Shown one piece after another: positions 45,063 through 52,423 of a stretch of 64,000 nucleotides of DNA. Position numbers and translations under genes: made by a program. Source of the stretch: Rhodospirillales bacterium (GTDB lineage: Bacteria; Pseudomonadota; Alphaproteobacteria; Acetobacterales; Acetobacteraceae). Within the stretch, counting starts at the first letter, position 1, and every line of letters starts with the position of its first letter. The notes below the pieces were generated by a model. That model was not told the origin of the DNA, ran no database searches, and was given only the letters and a program-made list of their open reading frames with translations. The DNA lies in NCBI GenBank assembly GCA_025359905.1, contig JANYDF010000113.1:124001-188000 (forward strand). The letters run 5' to 3'.

Positions 45063-45493
45063 GGCAATCGCTCTGGCCAGCCGGTCAGCGTGGCGATGCG
45101 TTCATCGCCGCTGCCATGCGCGAAGGCGATAGTCAGCGCGTGCGCTGGCCGCAGATGGCCAAGCCGGTCCGGCCATTCCACCAGCACCACATCGCCCGCC
45201 GCCTCATCCCAGCCGAGTTCGTCCACCGCCGCCGGACCGTCCAGCCGCCACAGGTCGAAATGATGCACCCGCCAAAGCGGCAGATCGTAGCTTTGCACCA
45301 GGGTGTAGCTCGGGCTGGGCACCTCCAGCACCGGATTGCCCGCCGCCGCGCGCAGAAATGCCCGGGCAAACGCCGATTTCCCAGCGCCAAGCGGACCTTC
45401 CAGCAGAATGGCATCCCCAGCCTGGGTCAGTGCCGCGATGCGCGCGGCCAGCGCCTCGGTGTCAGCCAAAGTGGGGAGAATCGTTTGCACCAC
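45059..45493 (-). CDS. tsaE: tRNA threonylcarbamoyladenosine synthesis ATPase TsaE
   Basis: A 144-residue P-loop protein with GPLGAGKSAFARAFL (Walker A), VPSPSYTLVQSYD and HHFDLWRL, then VVLVEWPDRL. These are TsaE signatures; the protein drives the TsaB/TsaD complex that makes t6A37 on tRNAs reading ANN codons. It heads the addB-addA-trxA run and is divergent from the reductase gene with a 75-bp gap. Confidence 0.96.
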   Translation of the reverse strand: MVQTILPTLADTEALAARIAALTQAGDAILLEGPLGAGKSAFARAFLRAAAGNPVLEVPSPSYTLVQSYDLPLWRVHHFDLWRLDGPAAVDELGWDEAAGDVVLVEWPDRLGHLRPAHALTIAFAHGSGDERIATLTGWPERLP

Positions 45494-45568
45494 CGCAGTC
45501 TGCCCCAGCGCCGCCAGCGGGAACAGGCGCGGCTTTGCGGCGCGGCGTGGCGCGGTTAGGCTGGGCCC

Positions 45569-46585
45569 ATGACAGACGCAATTACGGCCGACGTGGCCAT
45601 CATCGGCGCAGGCCCCGTGGGCCTGTTCGCCGTGTTCGAGTGCGGCATGCTGAAGCTGACCACCGTCGTGGTGGACGCGCTAGCGGAGGCCGGCGGGCAA
45701 TGCACCGCGCTTTATCCGGAGAAGCCGATCTACGACATTCCTGCGCATCCGGCCATCGAAGCAGGCGAGTTGATCGCGCAACTGGAACGGCAGATCGCGC
45801 CGTTCAATCCGCACATGCTGCTCGGCCGCCGGGTCGAGCATTTGTCCGGCGGTCCCGGCGATTTCACCCTGCGCACCGACAAGGGCGAGACCATCCGTGC
45901 CAAAGCCGTGGTGCTGGCCGCAGGGGCCGGTGCGTTCGGCCCCAATCGTCCGCCGCTGGACGGATTGCCGGGGTTCGAGGCATCGGGCGGCGTGCAGTAC
46001 TATGTTCGCCGCCGTGAGGATTTGCGCGGCAAGCGGGTGGTGATCGCCGGTGGCGGCGACTCGGCGGTGGATTGGGCGCTGGCGCTGCGCGGCATCGCCG
46101 CCAGCATTTCGGTGGTGCATCGTCGCGCCAAATTCCGCGCTGCACCGGAAAGTGCTGCCCAACTCGACGCGGCCGCCGCTCGTGATGAGGTCGAGATGGT
46201 GATCCCGTATCAGTTACACGCGCTGCACGGCGCGGCCGGGCAATTGGCGTCCGTCGAGGTCGCCGATCTGGAGGGTGCCACCAGGCACCTGCCCGCCGAC
46301 GTGCTGCTGCCGTTCTTCGGGCTGTCGATGGACCTCGGCCCGATCACCGGTTGGGGCCTGGCGCTGGAGCGGCATCATGTCGCCGTCACCCCGGCGACCT
46401 GCGAAACCAGCGCGCCGGGCGTGTTTGCGGTGGGCGACGTGGCGACCTATCCGGGCAAGCTGAAACTGATTTTGCAGGGGTTTTCCGAAGCGGCGATGGC
46501 GGCGCACGCCATCCATCCGATCGTGCATCCCGGCACCGCGCTGCACTTCGAATACTCGACCAGCAAGGGCGTGCCGGGTGGCTGA
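45569..46585 (+). CDS. Ferredoxin-NADP+ reductase, thioredoxin-reductase-like type
   Basis: A 338-residue flavoprotein with FAD-binding IIGAGPVGLFAVFECGML and ALAEAGGQCTALYPEKPIYD, NADP-binding VVIAGGGDSAVDWALAL, and the second FAD block VFAVGDVATYPGKLKLILQG. It lacks the CxxC of thioredoxin reductases, which with the YPEKPIYDIP segment marks the TrxR-like FNR class (as in Chlorobium and Rhodopseudomonas). It should shuttle electrons between NADPH and ferredoxin; fdxA at 14510 is a candidate partner. Confidence 0.92.
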   Translation: MTDAITADVAIIGAGPVGLFAVFECGMLKLTTVVVDALAEAGGQCTALYPEKPIYDIPAHPAIEAGELIAQLERQIAPFNPHMLLGRRVEHLSGGPGDFTLRTDKGETIRAKAVVLAAGAGAFGPNRPPLDGLPGFEASGGVQYYVRRREDLRGKRVVIAGGGDSAVDWALALRGIAASISVVHRRAKFRAAPESAAQLDAAAARDEVEMVIPYQLHALHGAAGQLASVEVADLEGATRHLPADVLLPFFGLSMDLGPITGWGLALERHHVAVTPATCETSAPGVFAVGDVATYPGKLKLILQGFSEAAMAAHAIHPIVHPGTALHFEYSTSKGVPGG

Positions 46586-46627
46586 CGGCCATTTGACTTC
46601 GCGCTCCGGCATCCCAACGTGTAACGC

Positions 46628-47260
46628 ATGAAACGCCGCATCCTGCTCGCCAGCGCGCTGTCCGTGTTTGCCCGCAACGCCCGCGCCGCCGACGCGGTGC
46701 TGGGCGCGCAAGACCGCGCCGATATTGCGCGGATCGAGAATTATCTGGACGGGTTGCGCACGCTGAAGGCCCGCTTCCTGCAAATCGCGCCGGACGGCAG
46801 CACCAGCCAGGGCACCACCTGGATGGACCGGCCCGGCAAGATGCGCTTTCAGTACGACCCGCCGAGCCCGCTGCTGCTGGTGGCAGGCCACGGACTGTTC
46901 GTGTTCTACGACCGGCAATTGAAGCAAATCAGTAACTTGCCGCTCGGCCAGACGCCGCTGGGTTTGTTGCTGCGCGAGAATTTGCGGCTGTCCGGCGACG
47001 TCACCGTCAGCGAGGTCTACCGGGAACCGGGCGAAATCCAGGTCAGCCTGACCCGCACCAGCAGCCCCGGCGATGGCAGCATTACGCTGGTATTCGCCGA
47101 CAAGCCGCTGGCGCTACGGCAATGGTCGGTGTTCGACGGCCAGCGCCAGGAAACCCGGGTCAGCCTGTTCGAGATCCAGACCGGCGGCAGCTTCGACCCG
47201 GATATGTTCACGTTCGTCGATCCGAAAGTCGTTCCGGGCGGGGATAAATACTACCAATAG
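46628..47260 (+). CDS. LolA-like outer-membrane lipoprotein carrier protein
   Basis: A 210-residue periplasmic protein with a signal peptide (residues 1-20, ARAAD). The LolA fold pattern is visible: YLDGLRTLKARFLQI, GTTWMDRPGKMRFQYDPPSPLLLVAGHGLFVFYD, and GLLLRENLRL. Family members ferry lipoproteins from the inner to the outer membrane. It is short and complete, with no LolB or FtsK neighbour. It follows the reductase gene by 42 bp on the same strand. Confidence 0.88.
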   Translation: MKRRILLASALSVFARNARAADAVLGAQDRADIARIENYLDGLRTLKARFLQIAPDGSTSQGTTWMDRPGKMRFQYDPPSPLLLVAGHGLFVFYDRQLKQISNLPLGQTPLGLLLRENLRLSGDVTVSEVYREPGEIQVSLTRTSSPGDGSITLVFADKPLALRQWSVFDGQRQETRVSLFEIQTGGSFDPDMFTFVDPKVVPGGDKYYQ

Positions 47261-47335
47261 CGGCGGCGGGCTCCGATTGCTGCACCGCAAAAACAGCTTC
47301 ATTTTTTTTTCACGATGCCCGATCATGTTCTTCTC

Positions 47336-48109
47336 ATGAAACCGCTCGTTGGCATCTCCTGCTGCACCAAGCTGTTCGGCCTGTATGGCATGGCCAACCA
47401 TGCCGCGTCGGACACCTATATCCGCGCCACCGATCTCGTGGTCGGCGCGGTGCCGGTGCTGGTGCCCGCCAACGGAGAGACCTGCGATATCGCAACGTTG
47501 CTGGCGCGGCTCGATGGGCTGATTCTCACCGGCAGCCGCTCCAACGTGCAACCCGCTGCGTATGGCGGCCCGGCGCATCCGGACGGCACGCCGGAGGACA
47601 CCAAGCGCGACGCGGTGACGCTGCCGCTGATCCGCGCGGCCATTGCCGCTGGTTTGCCAGTGCTGGCCATCTGCCGGGGGTTGCAGGAATTAAATGTCGC
47701 ACTCGGCGGCTCGCTGCACCAGCGGCTGCAAGACCTCCACGGCCGCATCGACCATTCCACGCCGTTGCAACCCTCGTCCAAAGTGCGCACCGGCAAGGCG
47801 CACGCGGTGCGCGTCGTGCCCGGCAGTTGGCTGCACCGGGTGGCGGGCGCGCGGGACATCCCGGTCAACTCGCTGCACAATCAGGGCATCGACCGGCTGG
47901 CTCCTGGCCTCGTGGTCGAAGGCACCGCGCCGGACGGCACCGTCGAGGCAGTTCGCGTGGCCAGCGCCCCCGGATTTGCGGTGGGGGTGCAATGGCACCC
48001 GGAATACGACTGGCAGCACGACGCCGTGTCGCGCCGTATTTTTGAGGCGTTCGGCAACGCGGTGGCCGAACGGCTGTCGCCCGGCGCACGCGCTGCGGCG
48101 GCGGACTGA
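47336..48109 (+). CDS. Gamma-glutamyl-GABA hydrolase-like class I amidotransferase
   Basis: A 257-residue peptidase C26 protein (PuuD-like). The nucleophile Cys lies in LAICRGLQELNVALGG, and the His-Glu pair in GVQWHPEYD. In PuuD the enzyme frees GABA from gamma-glutamyl-GABA; here no polyamine genes are near, so the substrate is open. The start at 47336 (MKPLVGISCC) fits the family; ATG 47315 would add seven residues. Neither has a clear ribosome-binding site. The upstream run of nine T (47302-47312) may belong to a terminator of the LolA gene. Confidence 0.87.
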   Translation: MKPLVGISCCTKLFGLYGMANHAASDTYIRATDLVVGAVPVLVPANGETCDIATLLARLDGLILTGSRSNVQPAAYGGPAHPDGTPEDTKRDAVTLPLIRAAIAAGLPVLAICRGLQELNVALGGSLHQRLQDLHGRIDHSTPLQPSSKVRTGKAHAVRVVPGSWLHRVAGARDIPVNSLHNQGIDRLAPGLVVEGTAPDGTVEAVRVASAPGFAVGVQWHPEYDWQHDAVSRRIFEAFGNAVAERLSPGARAAAAD

Positions 48110-48111
48110 CG

Positions 48112-48771
48112 CTACTCGAAAGCGTTCGCCGCCGGACCGCGAATCATCGCCAAAAATTCGCGCCGCGTCGCCGGATCGTCGCGGAAGGCACCGAGCATCC
48201 GGCTGGTCACCATCGAGACGCCCGGCTGGTGCACGCCGCGCGTGGTCATGCACTGGTGCCCAGCCTCGATCACCACCGCGACGCCGCGCGGCTGCAATAC
48301 GTCCTTGATGGTGTTGGCGATCTGCGCCGTCAGCTTTTCCTGAATTTGCAGCCGCTTCGAATAGGCTTCGACCACGCGGGCCAGCTTGCTGATGCCAACC
48401 ACCCGCCTATCCGGCAAGTAAGCCACGTGGGCGCGCCCGACGATGGGCACCATATGGTGCTCGCAATAGCTTTCCACGCGAATGTCGCGCAGCACGACCA
48501 TCTCGTCGTATCCGTCGGTTTCGTCGAAGGTCCGCTCCAGCAGCGCGACCGGATCGGTATGGTAGCCGGCGAAGAATTCCTCGTACGACCGCACCACGCG
48601 CGACGGGGTATCGAGCAGCCCTTCGCGGGCCGGGTCGTCGCACGCCCAGCGCAACAGCGTGCGAACGGCCGCCTCCGCTTCCTCGCGGGTTGGGCGGCTT
48701 GTTGCGTCGGCCTTCCCAGCCTTCTCGTTGGTCGAGGTGATCACGTTCACCGTTCTGTATCTTCCTGACAT
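48112..48771 (-). CDS. folE: GTP cyclohydrolase I
   Basis: A 219-residue FolE. Zinc ligands are Cys103, His106 ([10 protein letters not shown]) and Cys174 (GHQCMTTRG), matching E. coli Cys110/His113/Cys181. [23 protein letters not shown] is the other signature. It converts GTP to dihydroneopterin triphosphate, the first step of folate synthesis. The start at 48771 follows AGGA; a GTG at 48750 is the alternative. It meets the convergent amidotransferase gene at a 2-bp gap. Confidence 0.96.
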   Translation of the reverse strand: MSGRYRTVNVITSTNEKAGKADATSRPTREEAEAAVRTLLRWACDDPAREGLLDTPSRVVRSYEEFFAGYHTDPVALLERTFDETDGYDEMVVLRDIRVESYCEHHMVPIVGRAHVAYLPDRRVVGISKLARVVEAYSKRLQIQEKLTAQIANTIKDVLQPRGVAVVIEAGHQCMTTRGVHQPGVSMVTSRMLGAFRDDPATRREFLAMIRGPAANAFE

Positions 48772-48838
48772 CACACGTCCTACGGACCCGCCCCGTATCG
48801 ACCGATGTGGGGGGGAGGTCAATCTCCACAAGGCACAC

Positions 48839-49243
48839 TCAGTGCAATCGTCCACCCTGATGCGGGCTGTCCAAACTGAACGCTGGAATCACCACATCGA
48901 ACGGCTCACCGGTCTGCGTCCATATCATGTGATACGCGCCAGACATAAATCCAGTTGGCGTATCGAGTGGTGTGCCGGAGGTGTATTCGAAACGCCCGCC
49001 CGGCTTCAGCACTGGCTGCTGGCCGATGACGCCGGGGCCGTGCACACGCTGCACACGTCCCCGCGCATCGGTGATTTCCCAGGTGCGCAGCATCAGCTGC
49101 GCCTCCCCGGTCCCCGTGTTCGTTATGCGGACGCGATAAGCCCACACGTACTTGCCCGCGTCCGGCTCGGACTGCTCCGGCAGAAAGAAACTGCGCACGG
49201 TCACGGCGATGCCGTACGTCGTTTGGGTGTAACCGTCGTCCAT
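48839..49243 (-). CDS. apaG: ApaG protein
   Basis: A 134-residue ApaG domain protein: [52 protein letters not shown] and GFMSGAYHM are all present. ApaG has a fibronectin-III fold and is linked to cobalt/magnesium resistance in enterobacteria, with no proven biochemical role. The start at 49243 begins the conserved part; the frame open to 49471 overlaps metZ and is rejected. It lies 43 bp downstream of metZ, a pairing common in alphaproteobacteria. Confidence 0.94.
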   Translation of the reverse strand: MDDGYTQTTYGIAVTVRSFFLPEQSEPDAGKYVWAYRVRITNTGTGEAQLMLRTWEITDARGRVQRVHGPGVIGQQPVLKPGGRFEYTSGTPLDTPTGFMSGAYHMIWTQTGEPFDVVIPAFSLDSPHQGGRLH

Positions 49244-49286
49244 TGCGGCTATCAGACCGGCAGAATTGCCCAGCTGTCTAGCCCCG

Positions 49287-50483
49287 CTATGCCGAATCTC
49301 GCATGCCGGCCAGCGCCCCAGCCAAATCGTCAAGCAGGTCGGCGGCGTCCTCCAATCCGACCGACAGGCGCACCACGCCGTCGCCAATTCCCAGCCGCGC
49401 CCGCTCCTCGGCACCGATGCGCATGTGCGTGGTGGTGGCAGGATGGGTAGCCAGCGACTTCGAGTCGCCAAGATTGTTGGAAATCTTCACCAGCCGCAGC
49501 GCGTTCATCACCTTGAACGCGGCGTCCTTGCCGCCGGCGACATCGAAGGTCACCAGCGAGCCGCCAGCCGACATTTGCGACATCGCCAGCCGATGCTGCG
49601 GGTGATCGCTGCGCTCGGGGTACAGCACCCGCACGATGCCCGGCTGAGCGGCAAGGAAATCAGCCACGGCTCCGGCGCTGGCGGTGGCGGCGTTGACACG
49701 CAAGGGCAGCGTCTCCAGCCCTTTCAGCAGCATCCATGCATTGAACGGCGACAGCGCCGGGCCGGTGTTGCGGATGAACGGCTGCAACGTGTCTTCGATC
49801 CATTTGCGCGGGCCTAGCACGGCGCCGCCCAGCACGCGGCCCTGACCGTCGATGTGCTTGGTACACGAATAGATTACGATGTCCGCGCCGAGCGTCAGCG
49901 GCTGTTGCAGCAACGGCGTGGCGAACACATTGTCGACCGCCACAAGGGCGCCGGCCTTATGAGCGAGCTCGCTGACCGCCGCGAGGTCGATGATGTCCAG
50001 CATCGGGTTGGACGGCGTTTCCAGCAGCACCATCTGAGTGGGCTTGGAAAGCGCCGTGCGCCACTGCTCCAGATCGCCGCCATCGACGAACACGCCTTCG
50101 ATGCCGTAGCGCGGCAGCAGCGTGGAGACGATCCAGTGGCACGAGCCGAACAGCGCGCGCGAAGCCACCAGCCGGTCGCCACGCTTCAGATGGCTCATCA
50201 ACGTCGCGTGAACTGCGGCCATGCCGGTGGCGGTCACCCGGCACGCCTCGGCGTTTTCCAGTAGCGCCAGGCGCTGTTCCAGCATCACCACCGTTGGGTT
50301 GCCGAACCGCGAATACTGGTAGTGCTGCACGGTGCCGACGAAGGTCGCCTCGGCCTGTTCGGCGTTGTCGTAGACAAAGCCCGAGGTGAGAAACAGCGCT
50401 TCGGATGTTTCGCCGTACGGCGTTCGCTCGGTGCCACCATGCACCAGCAATGTCGCGGGACGGAAACGGGGAGGAACGGTCAT
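49287..50483 (-). CDS. metZ: O-succinylhomoserine sulfhydrylase
   Basis: A 398-residue PLP enzyme of the Cys/Met metabolism family. The cofactor Lys is Lys209 in IVIYSCTKHIDG; YQYSRFGNPTVVMLEQRLALLE and ETPSNPMLDIIDL are typical of MetZ. It makes homocysteine from O-succinylhomoserine and sulfide, so it consumes the sulfide produced by cysI (30713). Upstream (50484-50700) I saw no convincing SAM riboswitch. Confidence 0.95.
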   Translation of the reverse strand: MTVPPRFRPATLLVHGGTERTPYGETSEALFLTSGFVYDNAEQAEATFVGTVQHYQYSRFGNPTVVMLEQRLALLENAEACRVTATGMAAVHATLMSHLKRGDRLVASRALFGSCHWIVSTLLPRYGIEGVFVDGGDLEQWRTALSKPTQMVLLETPSNPMLDIIDLAAVSELAHKAGALVAVDNVFATPLLQQPLTLGADIVIYSCTKHIDGQGRVLGGAVLGPRKWIEDTLQPFIRNTGPALSPFNAWMLLKGLETLPLRVNAATASAGAVADFLAAQPGIVRVLYPERSDHPQHRLAMSQMSAGGSLVTFDVAGGKDAAFKVMNALRLVKISNNLGDSKSLATHPATTTHMRIGAEERARLGIGDGVVRLSVGLEDAADLLDDLAGALAGMRDSA

Positions 50484-50711
50484 CGTGCGGGCCCTGTGAA
50501 CAAATGGGCCGGCCGTAGCTGCGAGCAGCCGTCCGGACCATTTCCGGCAACTGCTGGCCTCTTTAGCGCGTTTATTTTACCTCGCCGCAATCCGGCCGGA
50601 CAAATCACGAGGGGCAGCCGAGGCTGACACCGGCACCGTATGGCTGGCGGGTTGCGCCGTCAACGGCACTTTCCTATACATGGGGTTGCGCGCGGCGGGC
50701 CGCTCGGCGGC

Positions 50712-50785
50712 GCGGGTGTAGTTCAATGGTAGAACGGCAGCTTCCCAAGCTGCATACGAGGGTTCGATTCCCTTCACCCGCTCCA
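50712..50785 (+). tRNA. tRNA-Gly(CCC)
   Basis: A complete cloverleaf of 74 nt with encoded CCA. Acceptor GCGGGTG pairs with CACCCGC, the D arm holds TTCAATGGTAGAA, the anticodon arm is GCAGC-TTCCCAA-GCTGC, and the T arm AGGG-TTCGATT-CCCT. The loop TTCCCAA gives anticodon CCC, reading GGG. It lies between metZ and the bcs-like locus. Confidence 0.97.
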
Positions 50786-50912
50786 AGCCTTGCCAGCTTT
50801 GGCGCGCTCTCCTGTTAACATGGGCGTGACCGCAGCCGCCGGACCCGGCACAATCGTGCGGGGGAACGCTGCACGCGGCGCGGCCGGGCAAAACGAACGG
50901 CGGGAGAGATAT

Positions 50913-52244
50913 GTGGCCGACACAGTCAACGCCGACACACTGAACGCTGACCGCATCAACGACGACGTAGACCGCGCGGCGGCGGCGTTCGGCGGCGGCC
51001 CTTTCCACTACCGCACATTCAGTCCCGTCAGAATCGGGCCGGCAATGGTTGGGGAACGCTTGGCCGGGGCCATGACAATCCCCGCAAGGCAGGCTGGCGA
51101 CGTGGGAGGGCGGGCCGGTGTGGAACAATTCGCCGACGGCATGGCCGCGGAAGGAACGGTCAAGATCGGGAGCGCCCGGATATGGCCGGCCAACCGGACC
51201 GGGCTGATGGCCCGCGCGGCGGCCCCCCGCGCGGTGGACCCAGTGCCGCCAGCCGAAAGTAGCCCGGGCGCCACATCATTCCCATCGCCGGAGGCTGCTC
51301 CCGCAACTGCGGTATCCGAGCCGGTCGCGGCGCCACCGCCGGCCATCGTCTCCAACTTGTTGCTTGCCCCGCCAGAGTTGCCGCCGGCGCCGTTGGCGGA
51401 AACTGTCGAATCGGAACGCGCCGAACCGGAATTGGCTGCGCCAGCGCCGCCCGAACCACCACCGGCAGAGGCAGAAGTCTGCGAGCCGGGGCCAGCCGAG
51501 CCTGAGTTGGCCGAACCTGAGTTGGCCGAACCTGAGTTTGCCGGGCCGGAATTAGCTACGCCGCAAGCCGCGTTGCCCGAAACGGCGGTGGAGGCGGCAG
51601 CTTTCCCCGCATCGCCCGATCCGGTGGAGCGCGCGCCCAGCCTGGATTCGCCAACATTGGACGATCCCATGTTGGACGAACCGGCGTTGCACCAGCCGGA
51701 GACGGCAGAAACCAGTGCCGCCAAGGTATCGCCGCCGCAATTGATCGGGCCGGGCTTTCCCACTTTGGTCGATACCCTGCCCAATATTCCGCTCAGCGAG
51801 TTTGTTGAACCGCCGCTGGCACAGACCGCGTTGGCGCTGTCACCTGGCTTCAGCTTGGCTGACCGGGTCATAGCCGCCGCATCCGCGCTGCCTGCGGCCC
51901 CGGCTGTAGCATTCGCCCCAGCGCTACAGCCCGCCGGCCAGCCGGTCGATCGGCCAGCATTCACTATGGCGCTCCTCTTTGCGGAGCCGGGTGTCTTTGC
52001 AGCCCCGCCAATGCGTGCTTGGCCTCAATCACCACCGCCATTGCGCCGCCCGCCGGAACGGCCAGCCAGCCCGTCGCGTGCGGATCAACAGGCACTGCAA
52101 ATGAACTGGGGCAACGCCGATGGCGCAGATAGTCCGGCGACCGACGTGCCAGCGTTCGAACCCATCGCCGTCCAAGCTGTGGCGGCCCCGGTTCCGCCAC
52201 CTGCCGCCGCCCTCGACGAGTCCGCACTCTTCCGCCGGCTTTGA
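50913..52244 (+). CDS. Proline/alanine-rich protein, candidate BcsH/CcpAx-like
   Basis: A 443-residue low-complexity protein directly upstream of bcsAB. A GTG at 50913 with GGGAGAG 4 bp upstream is the chosen start; ATGs at 50790 and 50820 lie farther up without good sites. The only order-like part is the N-terminus: AAAAFGGGPFHYRTF at residues 22-36. As I recall it, CcpAx/BcsH of Komagataeibacter has a similar F-G...Y-R-x-F element at the same distance from its start and the same position before bcsAB; there it forms a scaffold with BcsD. The rest is Pro/Ala/Glu-rich with PELAE repeats and no membrane segment. Homology is inferred. Confidence 0.6.
   Translation: MADTVNADTLNADRINDDVDRAAAAFGGGPFHYRTFSPVRIGPAMVGERLAGAMTIPARQAGDVGGRAGVEQFADGMAAEGTVKIGSARIWPANRTGLMARAAAPRAVDPVPPAESSPGATSFPSPEAAPATAVSEPVAAPPPAIVSNLLLAPPELPPAPLAETVESERAEPELAAPAPPEPPPAEAEVCEPGPAEPELAEPELAEPEFAGPELATPQAALPETAVEAAAFPASPDPVERAPSLDSPTLDDPMLDEPALHQPETAETSAAKVSPPQLIGPGFPTLVDTLPNIPLSEFVEPPLAQTALALSPGFSLADRVIAAASALPAAPAVAFAPALQPAGQPVDRPAFTMALLFAEPGVFAAPPMRAWPQSPPPLRRPPERPASPSRADQQALQMNWGNADGADSPATDVPAFEPIAVQAVAAPVPPPAAALDESALFRRL
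51501..51545 (+). repeat. Three 15-bp coding repeats
   Basis: Two identical copies of CCTGAGTTGGCCGAA and a third differing copy, encoding PELAE-PELAE-PEFAG in the BcsH-like protein. Confidence 0.9.
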
Positions 52245-52283
52245 TCTGTCATCGCGCCACGCCGCCACCGTCTAGGCAATCGA

Positions 52284-52423
52284 TGCAGAAACGGGCATTG
52301 CAGCAGCAGCGCGCCGCCACTGCCGCGCGGCGCGGGCGGCGGGCCGGCAGCAGGACGTTGAGCGACATGCATTTATTGCGACCAGTCATCGCAATCGGCC
52401 CAGCCGCAAGCCCGCAAGCATGA
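52284..52423 (+). CDS. Possible 46-residue upstream ORF, coupled to bcsAB
   Basis: A basic Gln/Arg/Ala-rich frame, MQKRALQQQRAATAARRG at its start. Its TGA overlaps the ATG of bcsAB (ATGA at 52420-52423), a layout typical of translational coupling. A weak AGG precedes its start, while bcsAB itself has no good ribosome-binding site. I know no homologue. It may be a chance frame in GC-rich sequence. Confidence 0.3.

Noticed and set aside
50484-50700. Possible SAM-II riboswitch upstream of metZ
   Set aside because: A GC hairpin and a GCTAAAGAGG string are present, but the order and spacing of conserved SAM-II elements do not fit.
51501-51545. Short direct repeats suggestive of a CRISPR array
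   Set aside because: The 15-bp units are contiguous, without spacers, in frame within a coding region.
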